This document shows, in pieces, positions 37,550 through 47,040 of a stretch of 64,000 nucleotides of DNA. Origin of the DNA: Balneola vulgaris DSM 17893 (GTDB lineage Bacteria; Bacteroidota; Rhodothermia; Balneolales; Balneolaceae); assembly GCF_000375465.1 (NCBI RefSeq), contig NZ_AQXH01000001.1:953212-1017211 (forward strand), read 5' to 3'. A program made the translations under genes and the position numbers. Each line of letters begins with the position of its first letter. The first letter of the stretch is position 1. The notes under the pieces are model-generated. The model ran no database searches, was not told the origin of the DNA, and saw nothing but the letters and a program-made list of their open reading frames with translations.

Positions 37550-37876
37550 TTACGCTAGTTGAGCATCTAGTTGTTTTGTTAAATGTGGTTTTGGAACCGC
37601 ACCAACGATTTGGTCAACAACTTCACCGTTTTTGAAAATCAATAATGCAGGAATACTACGAATTCCGTACTTCACAGAGATTTCTGGGTTATTATCTACA
37701 TTTACTTTACCAATTTTAGCTTTGCCGTCATATTCGCCAGCCATTTCTTCTACAACTGGTCCAATCATGCGGCAAGGGCCACACCATTCTGCCCAAAAGT
37801 CTACTAATACTGGTTTATCTGAGTTAAGTACTTCAGCTTCAAAGTTGCTGTCTGTAAATTCAAGTGCTTTTGCCAT
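37550..37876 (-). CDS. trxA: Thioredoxin
   Basis: 108 residues from ATG 37876; a GTG three codons upstream is possible but the ATG follows a good AGGTGACAGGA ribosome site. The active site is WAEWCGPCRM; the cis-Pro region is RSIPALLIF; the C-terminal helix follows GAVPK. It is a cytoplasmic disulfide reductase, reduced by thioredoxin reductase (not in this window). Downstream of dnaE on the same strand but separated by 117 nt. Confidence 0.97.
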   Translation of the reverse strand: MAKALEFTDSNFEAEVLNSDKPVLVDFWAEWCGPCRMIGPVVEEMAGEYDGKAKIGKVNVDNNPEISVKYGIRSIPALLIFKNGEVVDQIVGAVPKPHLTKQLDAQLA

Positions 37877-37993
37877 TCCTGTCACCTAAGGTTATTGTTT
37901 AAAAATCTTTTTTTCTTTAACGGTCTAAATATCACAATTTTTCCACTAATAAGTCACATTGTTTGTAGTTATACCGTTCATTGCAAGGCTTTA

Positions 37994-40900
37994 TCACGAC
38001 AGGCTTAATTCCACCTTCTCGTCGCCCAATACATTTCTCAATCCTTTTAGTAATTCATCATTAGGATCCACCACAAAATTACGAACATTCATTCTAATAG
38101 GACCTTTTGCTTCACTGCTGTGCACTTTCATTTTCACCATAGTTGTGCCTTTATGAAGCTGGAATAGGGTTTCCATTTGCTTTACATCTTCTGGCTGTAG
38201 TTCAGAAGTAACTACTTTCAAATGTAATTTAAGGTTGTCTTGGTATTTTTCTCGAAGATTTTCGACTCGGTCAACGGCCGTTACAATCACACTATTACCT
38301 CGATCTCTTCTTCGAAACTTACCCGATACAAAAACTACATTATCTACTTGAAGTAACGCATTGTAACGGTCGAACTCGTTACTGAAAACAGCTACTTCAA
38401 TAGATGAATTCAAATCCTCTAGTTGCAGGAATGCGATAGGTCTACCCTTCTTATCTGTGGCTTGTCGCTTTCCGGTAATAATCGCAATGAAACGGACATC
38501 AGAATCATGAGGTAATCTATTCAAGCAATCATCGCTTAGATTCTGCTTTCCAAATAACTTTATGTCCTCTTCGTACTTTTGCAAAGGATGTCCACTCAGG
38601 TAAAAGCCAATGAGCTCCCTTTCATTATTGAGCCTTTCGATACTGCTCCATTTTGGAACAGACTTCAATTTCGGTTCTTGATACGCCGCATTTCCTGAGC
38701 CACCACCAAATAGATTAACTTGGTTCATGCGTTCTTCTTCTTGCTTTCGAGATGCATAAGAAAGGATATCTTCTACACCTCCCATCAGCTGAGCTCTATT
38801 ATCATCAAGCTCGTCGAAAGCACCGGCTGCGATTAAACTCTCTAAAGTTCTTCGGTTACAAACGCGCAGGTCTACACGAGCTGCAAAATCAAAAATTGAT
38901 TTAAAGAGGCCGTTTTCTTCACGCTCTTCCACTATATGCTGAATAGCTGAAGATCCAACTCCTTTAATGGCCGACATTCCATAGTGCACCGTACCATCTT
39001 TTGCTACGAATTTTCCACGAGCTGTATTGATATTTGGTGGCTTTACTTCGATACCCATTTTCTGGCATTCTTCGATAAAGGAGGCCACTTTTTTGATATC
39101 GTTCATATTATGGCTCATCACTGCCGCCATATATTCAGCGGGGTAATTCGCCTTGAAATACATCGTGTGATATGCCACCACCGAGTATGCCGCCGAATGC
39201 GATTTATTGAAACCATAACTCGCAAACATCTGCATCTTCTCGAATACAGAAAGCGCCGTTTGTTCGTCAACCCCTTGTTCTTGGGCGCCAGCTACGAACT
39301 TAGGCTTCTCGGCCTCCATAACGTCGTGCTTTTTCTTACCCATGGCACGGCGAAGTAAATCTGCACCACCAAGTGTATAACCCCCTAATTTCTGTGCCAC
39401 ATTCATGATCTGCTCCTGATAGATCATAATTCCGAATGTTGGCTCTAGAATATCTTTAATAAGCTCATGATCGTATTCCGCTTTTTCAACGCCTTGCTTA
39501 CGCTTGATATAATCTGGGATAAACTGCATCGGACCTGGACGATACAATGCGTTCATAGCAATAAGGTCGTTGATATTGGTTGGCTTCAGATCTTTCAGGT
39601 ATTTCCTCATACCCTCACTCTCAAACTGGAAGGTTCCTAAAGTTCCTCCCTTTTGGTAAAGCTTATATGTCTTTTCGTCATCAAGTGGAATATCATCGAG
39701 ATCGTACTCTATACCGTGATTCTCTTTTACTAATCCAATCGCGGTTTTTAGAATCGACAAGGTTTTTAAACCCAAGAAATCCATCTTCAGCATACCTGCA
39801 TTTTCGATAACACTTCCGTCAAATTGTGTTACCGTTAAGTCGGCATCCTTGGCCGTACTAACAGGAATATATTCGGTGAGATCATCCGGAGCGATTATAA
39901 TACCAGCGGCATGAATCCCTGTATTTCGAACCGACCCTTCTAATACATGAGCCATCTTGAGGGTTTCAGCTTCTAAGCCTTCCCCAGCTTTTAAGTCGCG
40001 CAGTTCTTTTACTTCACTGAAAGCATCATCTAGGGAAGTACCGGGTCGTTCTGGGACAAGTTTTGCTAGTCTATCGGCATCTGAAAGGGGTAAATCAAGC
40101 ACTCGAGCTACATCACGAACCGATGACCGTGCTGCCATAGACCCGAAGGTGATGATGTGGGCTACCTGATTTTTACCGTATTTATTTACTACATATTCAA
40201 TCACTTTTTGACGACCATCATCATCGAAATCGATATCGATATCAGGCATCGATACACGTTCAGGATTCAAAAAACGCTCAAAAAGAAGATCGTATTTCAG
40301 TGGATCGATATTGGTAATACCGGTACAATAGGCCACCACAGAACCAGCGGCTGAACCTCGACCGGGCCCTACATATACCCCCATATCTCGAGCAGCTGAA
40401 ATAAAATCCTGAACAATCAAGAAGTACCCAGCAAAGCCCATATCCTTGATAATCTTCAGCTCATGATCGATGCGATTTCTTACCTCTTCATTCAGATCTT
40501 CATATCGCGGTTTCGCACCTTCATAGGTAATGTGCCGAAGGAAATCATCTTCTGTTTCAAAGCCATCTGGTAATTCAAAATTTGGTAGAATTACATCACG
40601 AGATAATTTGATTGGCTCAATTTTATCTACGATTTCTTGGGTTGACATAATGGCTTGTGGCATATCCACAAACAACGCTTTCATTTCATCTGAGGTCTTG
40701 AAATAGAATTCGTTATTAGGGAATCCATATCTAAAATCTTTACCTCGCCCAATAGGAGTACTCATCAACTTACCATCATCAATACAAATGAGTGCATCGT
40801 GAGCTTTGGCGTCTTCCTCTTCTAAATAGAATACATTATTAGTGGCAACGAGTTTTACGCCGTATTTCTTAGAAAACTCCTTATAGACCTCGTTCACCTT

Positions 40901-42199
40901 TTGCTCTTCCGGTAAACCATGGTTAAGCACTTCTAGATAGAAGTCATCTCCAAATACTTCCATCCACCACTGTAGTGCTTCTTCAGCATACTCTTCCCCT
41001 TTATTCAGGATAAGATCGGCAAGCTCGCCATATATGCCACCACTCAAGCAGATTAAGTCTTCTGCATACTCCTTTATTACTTCCTTATCAACTCGGGCAA
41101 ATTTGTAATAGTAACCTTCGGTGAAACCAATAGAACTAAGCTTTGCCAAGTTCTTATACCCATTTTGATTTTTAGCTAAAATCGGGATTTGATGGCGCTT
41201 ATCTCTGTTTTCGCGGGTAAATTTTTTCTTATGGCGATCTTCAACTACATAAAACTCACAACCAACTATTGGTTTAATACCCGCATTATGTGCTTCAGCC
41301 ACAAAACTAAAAGCCCCATACATATTGCCTAAATCGGTAAGTGCTACGGCGGGCATTCCTTCATTTTTGGCTTTGGCAACCAAATCTTTAATTCCGGCTG
41401 TAGCTTGGAGTACGGAAAACTTAGAATGACAGTGAAGGTGAGTAAAAACTAGATCTTCATCTAATTCAACTTCAGGCTCTACAGCCTCATTCGCCTCACT
41501 TTTTTCACCCTCAATTAATTCATCATCTTTTTTTTTGATCCTAGATGGGGATACTAGGTCGATGTACTCCTCGCGTTTCATGTAACTTGCCGACGATTCA
41601 TACAGCTTAGCGTCTAGCGGGAAGTTTACCTTGATTACACCTAGGCGCACCATTTCCAGAAAGGCACGAGAAGTGGCTTCCACATCCGCGGCTGCATCAT
41701 GGGCATCATCAAAGCCACGATTAAAAAGTGCTCTATGCAATTCCATCAAAGTTGGCCATTTGTAGCCACGCGAACCTTCAATCTTGCAATATTCAGTACC
41801 TTCGTCCTTCGTATCAATTTTCGGCTTGTCCATTATAGCCGACGGAATTTTTTTACGAAGGTATTCTGCGCCCATCACCTTCTCATCAAAAGAGACATTG
41901 TGCCCGATTAAGAAAAATGCACGGTCCATATCTTTTCTAAAGGCATGAAGTACTTCAACTAAGTCAATTCCCTCTTCATTGGCTCTTTTTGTAGAGATCC
42001 CATGAATTTGTTCAGAGTTAAATGGAATGGTAAAGCCTTCGGGCTTAACGATATAGTTACCGCTCGAGATAAGTTTACCGGTATGATCATGTAACTGCCA
42101 TGCAAGCTGAACAAGGCGTGGCCAGTTCTCTAGATCTGTGATAGGTGCTGAAAAATCTTGGGGTAAACCGGTTGTCTCGGTATCAAAAATTAGATACAT
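37994..42199 (-). CDS. dnaE: DNA polymerase III alpha subunit with N-terminal proofreading exonuclease
   Basis: 1401 residues. Residues 1-190 form a DEDDh exonuclease with Asp6, Glu8 (FDTETTG), Asp105 (NVSFDEK), His167 and Asp172 (AHDAAADVEA). A charged linker (about 220-250) leads to the PHP domain starting HLHCHSK at 254-260, then the C-family polymerase palm with catalytic PDIDIDFDD, the fingers, HhH, and a C-terminal OB domain. An internal clamp-binding motif QVNLF sits at 1160-1164. It replicates the chromosome with built-in proofreading, so a separate epsilon subunit may be unneeded. The order differs from PolC, where the exonuclease is inserted in PHP. Confidence 0.95.
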   Translation of the reverse strand: MYLIFDTETTGLPQDFSAPITDLENWPRLVQLAWQLHDHTGKLISSGNYIVKPEGFTIPFNSEQIHGISTKRANEEGIDLVEVLHAFRKDMDRAFFLIGHNVSFDEKVMGAEYLRKKIPSAIMDKPKIDTKDEGTEYCKIEGSRGYKWPTLMELHRALFNRGFDDAHDAAADVEATSRAFLEMVRLGVIKVNFPLDAKLYESSASYMKREEYIDLVSPSRIKKKDDELIEGEKSEANEAVEPEVELDEDLVFTHLHCHSKFSVLQATAGIKDLVAKAKNEGMPAVALTDLGNMYGAFSFVAEAHNAGIKPIVGCEFYVVEDRHKKKFTRENRDKRHQIPILAKNQNGYKNLAKLSSIGFTEGYYYKFARVDKEVIKEYAEDLICLSGGIYGELADLILNKGEEYAEEALQWWMEVFGDDFYLEVLNHGLPEEQKVNEVYKEFSKKYGVKLVATNNVFYLEEEDAKAHDALICIDDGKLMSTPIGRGKDFRYGFPNNEFYFKTSDEMKALFVDMPQAIMSTQEIVDKIEPIKLSRDVILPNFELPDGFETEDDFLRHITYEGAKPRYEDLNEEVRNRIDHELKIIKDMGFAGYFLIVQDFISAARDMGVYVGPGRGSAAGSVVAYCTGITNIDPLKYDLLFERFLNPERVSMPDIDIDFDDDGRQKVIEYVVNKYGKNQVAHIITFGSMAARSSVRDVARVLDLPLSDADRLAKLVPERPGTSLDDAFSEVKELRDLKAGEGLEAETLKMAHVLEGSVRNTGIHAAGIIIAPDDLTEYIPVSTAKDADLTVTQFDGSVIENAGMLKMDFLGLKTLSILKTAIGLVKENHGIEYDLDDIPLDDEKTYKLYQKGGTLGTFQFESEGMRKYLKDLKPTNINDLIAMNALYRPGPMQFIPDYIKRKQGVEKAEYDHELIKDILEPTFGIMIYQEQIMNVAQKLGGYTLGGADLLRRAMGKKKHDVMEAEKPKFVAGAQEQGVDEQTALSVFEKMQMFASYGFNKSHSAAYSVVAYHTMYFKANYPAEYMAAVMSHNMNDIKKVASFIEECQKMGIEVKPPNINTARGKFVAKDGTVHYGMSAIKGVGSSAIQHIVEEREENGLFKSIFDFAARVDLRVCNRRTLESLIAAGAFDELDDNRAQLMGGVEDILSYASRKQEEERMNQVNLFGGGSGNAAYQEPKLKSVPKWSSIERLNNERELIGFYLSGHPLQKYEEDIKLFGKQNLSDDCLNRLPHDSDVRFIAIITGKRQATDKKGRPIAFLQLEDLNSSIEVAVFSNEFDRYNALLQVDNVVFVSGKFRRRDRGNSVIVTAVDRVENLREKYQDNLKLHLKVVTSELQPEDVKQMETLFQLHKGTTMVKMKVHSSEAKGPIRMNVRNFVVDPNDELLKGLRNVLGDEKVELSLS

Positions 42200-42381
42200 A
42201 AAAAGGGGTCAATGAAAACTCTGCTGAGTAGTGAATATACAGTTCAACAGCTTCAAAACTAAGTTGAATTTCAAGAGATTATTTTCAGCATTTCACAATT
42301 CTTATCAACCTTTTTCACAAGCTTTTTTCAGATTAATCGTATCCTTATCCCCATACTATTATCAAGATTATTTAAGAGACT

Positions 42382-43098
42382 ATGAAACTATCAAAAAGAC
42401 TATCCCTACTTGCTTTAGCACTGATTCTGTTAAGCATGCCATCAGCCATTGCTCAAGATATCTCGGCAGGCGAAATTGAATTTGATGACCTCGCAAACAT
42501 GGGCTACTACGGCTCCACCGTTAAAGAGAGTAAGTACCGAACGGTATCAGGTTCACCCTATATCAATGAAAGCTGGAATATTGGCCGCATTACGTTAGCG
42601 AATGGAAAGCAGACGGTAAAAACCCCTCTCCGATTTAACAGCTTAGAAAATTATATAGAGTTCATGCAAGAGGGCCAAAAGCTGATGATGCCCACCGAGA
42701 AAGTGTTGGGCTTTTACTACTTAGAAGATGATACGCGCATAGTTTTTGAACGAGGTTTAAACCATCGCAGTGAGAACATCACGCCTGAGACATTTGTTCA
42801 AACACTATACAAAGGTGATCACATCTTTTTTGTGCACTACAACACTCGTAAAACCGAAGGCCAGCAAGCTAGTTATGGATCTGGTGAGTATAGAGATCGC
42901 ATTCGAACTTACACTAACTATTTTGTACAGTTACCGAATGGTGAGCTCAAAAAAATTAAGAAGCTAAAAGAGAAGGATGTGCTTAAGGCATTTGATTCAA
43001 ATAAAGACGCTTTGAAAGCTTATGCTAAACAAAACAAATTGAGTTTTAAGAAGGAACAAGATGTAGCTAAAATCATTAAATATGCTGATAGCCTATAA
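42382..43098 (+). CDS. Secreted hypothetical protein, 238 residues
   Basis: Signal peptide about 1-24 (LLALALILLSMPSAIAQ). The mature part mixes aromatic-rich strands (GYYGSTVKESKYRTVSG, VLGFYYLEDDTRIVFERG) with a very basic Lys-rich C-terminus (LKKIKKLKEKDVLKAFD). The layout resembles outer-membrane or periplasmic proteins of unknown role in Bacteroidota; no family assigned. It is a monocistronic gene with its own terminator, upstream of oxyR. Confidence 0.72.
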   Translation: MKLSKRLSLLALALILLSMPSAIAQDISAGEIEFDDLANMGYYGSTVKESKYRTVSGSPYINESWNIGRITLANGKQTVKTPLRFNSLENYIEFMQEGQKLMMPTEKVLGFYYLEDDTRIVFERGLNHRSENITPETFVQTLYKGDHIFFVHYNTRKTEGQQASYGSGEYRDRIRTYTNYFVQLPNGELKKIKKLKEKDVLKAFDSNKDALKAYAKQNKLSFKKEQDVAKIIKYADSL

Positions 43099-43119
43099 AT
43101 TCTGATTTCTTGGATTTGG

Positions 43120-43147
43120 AAGCTCTCTAATTCAGGGAGCTTTTTTT
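43120..43147 (+). terminator. Intrinsic terminator before oxyR
   Basis: Stem AAGCTCTC/GGGAGCTT (one wobble) with a 7-nt loop and a T run, 21 nt after the stop of the secreted protein gene. Confidence 0.88.
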
Positions 43148-43189
43148 GTTTTAAGTAAGTAGATTATCAACGAACTCAATCGTTTTTTT

Positions 43190-44122
43190 ATGACCCTCAC
43201 TCAACTATCTTATATCGTGGCTGTAGATAAATATCGCCACTTTGCTACCGCAGCTCAAAAGATATTTATTACCCAACCAACACTGAGTATGCAAATTCAG
43301 AAGTTGGAAGACGAACTCGGCGTTCTCATCTTCGATCGTTCAAAATCGCCTGTAGTACCCACCGCCATTGGTGAACAAATTATTGAACAGGCGAAGGTAA
43401 TACTGAGTGGCTCTAAGCACATTGAAGATATGGTGTCGGTGAAAGACAAAGAGCTTTCGGGAACCTTTCGAGTAGGTATTATCCCCACCATTGCTCCTTA
43501 TCTTGTTCCTTTATTTTTGAAGCCATTCACTCTAAAACATCCGAACGTAAAGCTCATTTTTGAGGAAGCACTTACCAGTGAAGTATTAGATGGCTTACAC
43601 GAAGATCACTTCGATGTTGGAATTATTGCAACATCCACAAGTCAGCATATTCATGAGCAAGAATTGTTCTTAGAACCATTTTTAGGCTACTTGAGTAATG
43701 GACACGATTTTGCCACCAAAGACAAGTTGTGCATCGATGATCTATACTCTCAAGAGTTGTGGTTATTGAATGAAGGGCATTGCTTCAGAGACCAAACGAT
43801 TAAGTTGTGCAAGCAGACCAACGACAAGATCAAAAACAACAATGTGACCTTTGAAAGCGGAAACCTTGAGACTCTAAAACGATTGGTAGAACAGGATTTC
43901 GGTATTACCCTGATGCCTTACCTTGCTATGCAAGATCACGACACCCGTTGTGCGAATGGAGTCATCAAAGAGTTTATGGATCCCGTTCCTACTCGAAAAA
44001 TACGCTTAGTGTATAGCCGTGAATTCTTGAAACAGAATGTGGTTTCAGCTTTTGCAGAAGCTATTAAAGAATCTCTACCAGAAGAATTAAAGAATAAGAA
44101 AGAAGAACTCGTTGTTGAGTAG
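43190..44122 (+). CDS. oxyR: LysR-type peroxide-responsive regulator OxyR
   Basis: 310 residues. The LysR HTH is at the N-terminus (MTLTQLSYIVAVDKYRHFA, TQPTLSMQIQKLEDELG). The regulatory domain carries LLNEGHCFRDQTIKLC, with Cys198 and Cys207 spaced as the redox-sensing Cys199/Cys208 of E. coli OxyR, so peroxide sensing by disulfide is expected. It activates peroxide-defence genes. It lies upstream of a DNA-repair cassette on the same strand but is closed by its own terminator. Confidence 0.95.
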   Translation: MTLTQLSYIVAVDKYRHFATAAQKIFITQPTLSMQIQKLEDELGVLIFDRSKSPVVPTAIGEQIIEQAKVILSGSKHIEDMVSVKDKELSGTFRVGIIPTIAPYLVPLFLKPFTLKHPNVKLIFEEALTSEVLDGLHEDHFDVGIIATSTSQHIHEQELFLEPFLGYLSNGHDFATKDKLCIDDLYSQELWLLNEGHCFRDQTIKLCKQTNDKIKNNNVTFESGNLETLKRLVEQDFGITLMPYLAMQDHDTRCANGVIKEFMDPVPTRKIRLVYSREFLKQNVVSAFAEAIKESLPEELKNKKEELVVE

Positions 44123-44142
44123 CTTTCAACATTCAGACTCTT

Positions 44143-44171
44143 AAAGCCCGGATTTGATTCGGGCTTTTTTT
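44143..44171 (+). terminator. Intrinsic terminator of oxyR
   Basis: Perfect 8-bp stem AAAGCCCG/CGGGCTTT with a 9-nt loop and a T run. Confidence 0.93.
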
Positions 44172-44221
44172 GTATGTGGAGGTGACTAGAACTTGATTTA
44201 TGTATGCCACGAACTGTCACC

Positions 44222-44258
44222 CACTATGATTAGTTTAACCAACAAACGAATCATAGTG
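44222..44258. promoter_or_regulatory. Perfect inverted repeat before the repair cassette
   Basis: CACTATGATT and AATCATAGTG with a 17-nt spacer; the second arm ends 4 nt before the ATG of the exonuclease gene. It may be an operator or, if transcribed, a hairpin over the translation start. The arms do not follow the usual order of the OxyR consensus. Confidence 0.55.
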
Positions 44259-44262
44259 ATTA

Positions 44263-45252
44263 ATGCAGAAGGTTATAAAAGAAGGATATCATGGCATCTT
44301 ACTTCCTGAGTTAGGAATAGGATTAGACTATTCGGGGAGCAAAGCTGAGTATGTATTTATCAGCCACGCCCACGCCGATCATGTACCACGAAATCGTTCG
44401 ATGACAGTATATGCGACTCCTCCTACTGCCAGTTTTATGAAGCTCAGAGGATTCAAAGGCATGGTTCATGAGCTACCCTTTGCTCAAACATTAGAAACCG
44501 AACGAGCACGAATCACTTTTTATCCAGCGGGGCATATTTTAGGCTCAGCAATGACTTTCATCGAAAGTGACTTAGGGAATCTGTTATATACGGGTGATTA
44601 TCGAACACCACCATCGCCAGCAACCGAAGGGTTTGAACTTCCCAGTGCCCCCATTGATACTTTTATAACCGAAGCCACCTTTGCCCTGCCCATCTATAAG
44701 TGGATGAGTGAACAAGCATTGGCAGAGCAGATCAAAGGGTTTGCATCAGAGTGTTTGCACCAAAACTACACCCCAGTATTTACGGCCTATAATTTGGGCA
44801 AAGCTCAAGAGTTGATGTACATCCTCAAAGAACTTGGCCACCCAATGCAGATTCATGGCGCTGGGTATAACTTATGTAAGGTTTATGAAGAGCACGGTTT
44901 CCCATTAGGTGAATATGAACGCTATGACCGTGACAGCTGTGAAGGTAAAATTTTAATTACCCCTAGTTCAGCATTGAATAATGGCTTTGCGAGTAATATT
45001 CAACGGAAGAAAATCGCTTACTGTTCGGGCTGGGCAAGTAACGCATCTAGGCAATCTCAGCTTACCGTAGATGCCATGATTCCCATATCCGACCATTTAG
45101 ATTTCTTTGAGTTAATTCAACTGTGTAAGCGTCTCAACCCCAAAAAAGTATTCATTACTCATACGCCCAATCCTCAAGTCGTACTTCATTATTTAACGAA
45201 TCTAGGTATTCCATCAGAGTACTTAGACCTTCCAGCCGATGAGGAGACCTAA
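44263..45252 (+). CDS. Ligase-associated MBL-fold DNA exonuclease
   Basis: 329 residues of the metallo-beta-lactamase/beta-CASP group close to SNM1/Pso2-like nucleases. Metal motif HAHADHV (His35, His37, Asp39, His40), later FYPAGHILGSAM, TGDYRTPP, TPSSALNN and YCSGWASNASRQ. Family members occur next to an ATP-dependent ligase and often an Lhr-type helicase, probably acting in end repair or crosslink repair. It is followed by the ligase gene after 2 nt, with a GAGGAG ribosome site at the junction. No helicase gene is found in this window. Confidence 0.93.
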   Translation: MQKVIKEGYHGILLPELGIGLDYSGSKAEYVFISHAHADHVPRNRSMTVYATPPTASFMKLRGFKGMVHELPFAQTLETERARITFYPAGHILGSAMTFIESDLGNLLYTGDYRTPPSPATEGFELPSAPIDTFITEATFALPIYKWMSEQALAEQIKGFASECLHQNYTPVFTAYNLGKAQELMYILKELGHPMQIHGAGYNLCKVYEEHGFPLGEYERYDRDSCEGKILITPSSALNNGFASNIQRKKIAYCSGWASNASRQSQLTVDAMIPISDHLDFFELIQLCKRLNPKKVFITHTPNPQVVLHYLTNLGIPSEYLDLPADEET

Positions 45253-45254
45253 TT

Positions 45255-46970
45255 GTGAAAACTTCCTTTAAATCATTCTGTGATTATGTTGAACGAATAG
45301 CTAATACCCGTGGAAACAATGCTAAAATTGCTTTATGTGTTCAATTCCTCCAGTCTATTACTACTAAGGAAGAGCTTGAAATTGCGACTCAGTTTTTAAG
45401 TGAGGGAGCCTTTTCAAATGTATCTGGAATTCGAGCATCAGTGGGTCATCGAACGCTTGCTACCTTAGCTGCCGACTTCTGTGACATTGATTACGATTTG
45501 GTCTTCAAACCTTGCAAAACGGCCACTGGTAGCTCCTCTGAAACCATTCAACGATTATTTGAAAACATCCCTGAAGCTCGAAATAAATGGAACGATGGTG
45601 GACTTACTTTAGGTGCTATTGCTGAAGTCTATAGTCGATTAGCTTATACCCGAAAACGAGTGGAAAAACAGCACATCATTTGGGATACATGGAGCCAAAT
45701 AACCCCCCTTGAAATCAAGTACTTCATTCGCATATTAGGGCAAAGATCGTTGCGTATTGGTTTCGAGTCTAAGAGCCTTCTCCATGCCATAGCTAAAGCC
45801 TTTGATGCGAATCTAGATCAAGTGCGCTACGCCCATATGATAAGCGGGAGCATGGGTAAGACCGCTGTGCTTGCTCGTGAATCTAAGTTGGATACGGCTC
45901 AATTTAAGATGTTTAGCCCTATAGCATTTATGCTTGCCTCCCCCATCGAAAGTAGAAGTGTAGAGGATTTCAGTACTTATATCGCTGAAGAGAAATTCGA
46001 CGGTATGCGCTGCCAAGCACATATCCATGACAATGAGGTAAGACTTTACTCACGAGACCTCAATGAAATCAGCCATAGCTTTCCAGAAGTAATTTCCTTT
46101 TTTGAGGACAAAGAACTCCCTCCCACAGTTCTGGATGGTGAACTTTGTGTGTATATAGATAACACCATCATGCCCTTTCAACACCTCCAACAACGTATGG
46201 GAGTGAAGAAGCCTACCGAGCTTCTGCTTAGTAAATACCCGGTGCTATTCATTAGTTATGATCTACTTTATTTCGATGAACATGCACTTTTTGATGCTCC
46301 TCTTCATGAACGCAGAAAGCGTCTTGAAGAAGTGGCACATAGCCATTCCATACCAATCACCAACCAGTTTGCTGTACAATCCAAACAGGATATCTCAACA
46401 TTGTTTGAGCAGGCTTTAGAGCATGGGAATGAAGGGCTCATGTTAAAGCGTAAAGATTCGATGTATGAATTTGGGCAGCGACGTAAGTCATGGTTGAAGG
46501 TTAAAAAACCGAGTGGCAGTTTAGATACCGTAATGTTGTATGCGCATGCTGGCAGTGGTAAGCGTGGAGGTAGTTACTCTGACTTCACTTTAGGTATTTC
46601 CGTGAAAGACGATGACCGTTACGAAGAAGAGTTTATCCCTATTGGTAAAGCCTATAGCGGATATTCAGACGTTGAACTGAAGAAAATGAATGCGCTGATC
46701 AAAGATATTACCCTCGAGCGTTTTGGTCCTACTGTTCTCTTAAAACCTCATTTAGTGATTGAACTTGAATTCGAAGACATTCAAGTAAATAAGCGAACGA
46801 AAGCAAAGTACACCTTACGTTTTCCTCGTTTTAAAGCCATTCGTTGGGATTTAAGTCCAAATGATGCCGATACATTAAAAGATGTGGAGAAGATGTATGA
46901 GCAGAAATTAGAACGAGAGCGAAGGCAACAGGGGATAAATCCTTCATTTTATTTTGATGTTGATTCCTGA
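45255..46970 (+). CDS. ATP-dependent DNA ligase
   Basis: 571 residues. N-terminal DNA-binding helical domain (1-215), adenylation domain with motif I EEKFDGMR (adenylated Lys247, Asp249, Gly250), motif III-like RLYSRDLNEI, VLDGELC, motif IV-like EGLMLKRKDSMYEFG and the LKVKKPSG box, then an OB-fold. It seals nicks using ATP, unlike the NAD-dependent replicative LigA, so it is a repair ligase. The start is GTG 45255, 2 nt after the exonuclease stop. It lacks polymerase and nuclease domains of LigD-type NHEJ enzymes. Confidence 0.95.
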   Translation: MKTSFKSFCDYVERIANTRGNNAKIALCVQFLQSITTKEELEIATQFLSEGAFSNVSGIRASVGHRTLATLAADFCDIDYDLVFKPCKTATGSSSETIQRLFENIPEARNKWNDGGLTLGAIAEVYSRLAYTRKRVEKQHIIWDTWSQITPLEIKYFIRILGQRSLRIGFESKSLLHAIAKAFDANLDQVRYAHMISGSMGKTAVLARESKLDTAQFKMFSPIAFMLASPIESRSVEDFSTYIAEEKFDGMRCQAHIHDNEVRLYSRDLNEISHSFPEVISFFEDKELPPTVLDGELCVYIDNTIMPFQHLQQRMGVKKPTELLLSKYPVLFISYDLLYFDEHALFDAPLHERRKRLEEVAHSHSIPITNQFAVQSKQDISTLFEQALEHGNEGLMLKRKDSMYEFGQRRKSWLKVKKPSGSLDTVMLYAHAGSGKRGGSYSDFTLGISVKDDDRYEEEFIPIGKAYSGYSDVELKKMNALIKDITLERFGPTVLLKPHLVIELEFEDIQVNKRTKAKYTLRFPRFKAIRWDLSPNDADTLKDVEKMYEQKLERERRQQGINPSFYFDVDS

Positions 46971-47040
46971 ACGATTGTACATTTCATTGAATTGTTGAAG
47001 TTGCAACAATGTGAACTTACACCCATAGGTACCTGAATTT

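Noticed and set aside
44222-44258. OxyR binding site
   Set aside because: The half-sites CTAT and ATAG are in the opposite order and spacing from the OxyR consensus of four ATAG/CTAT quarters, so the repeat is listed only as an unassigned site.
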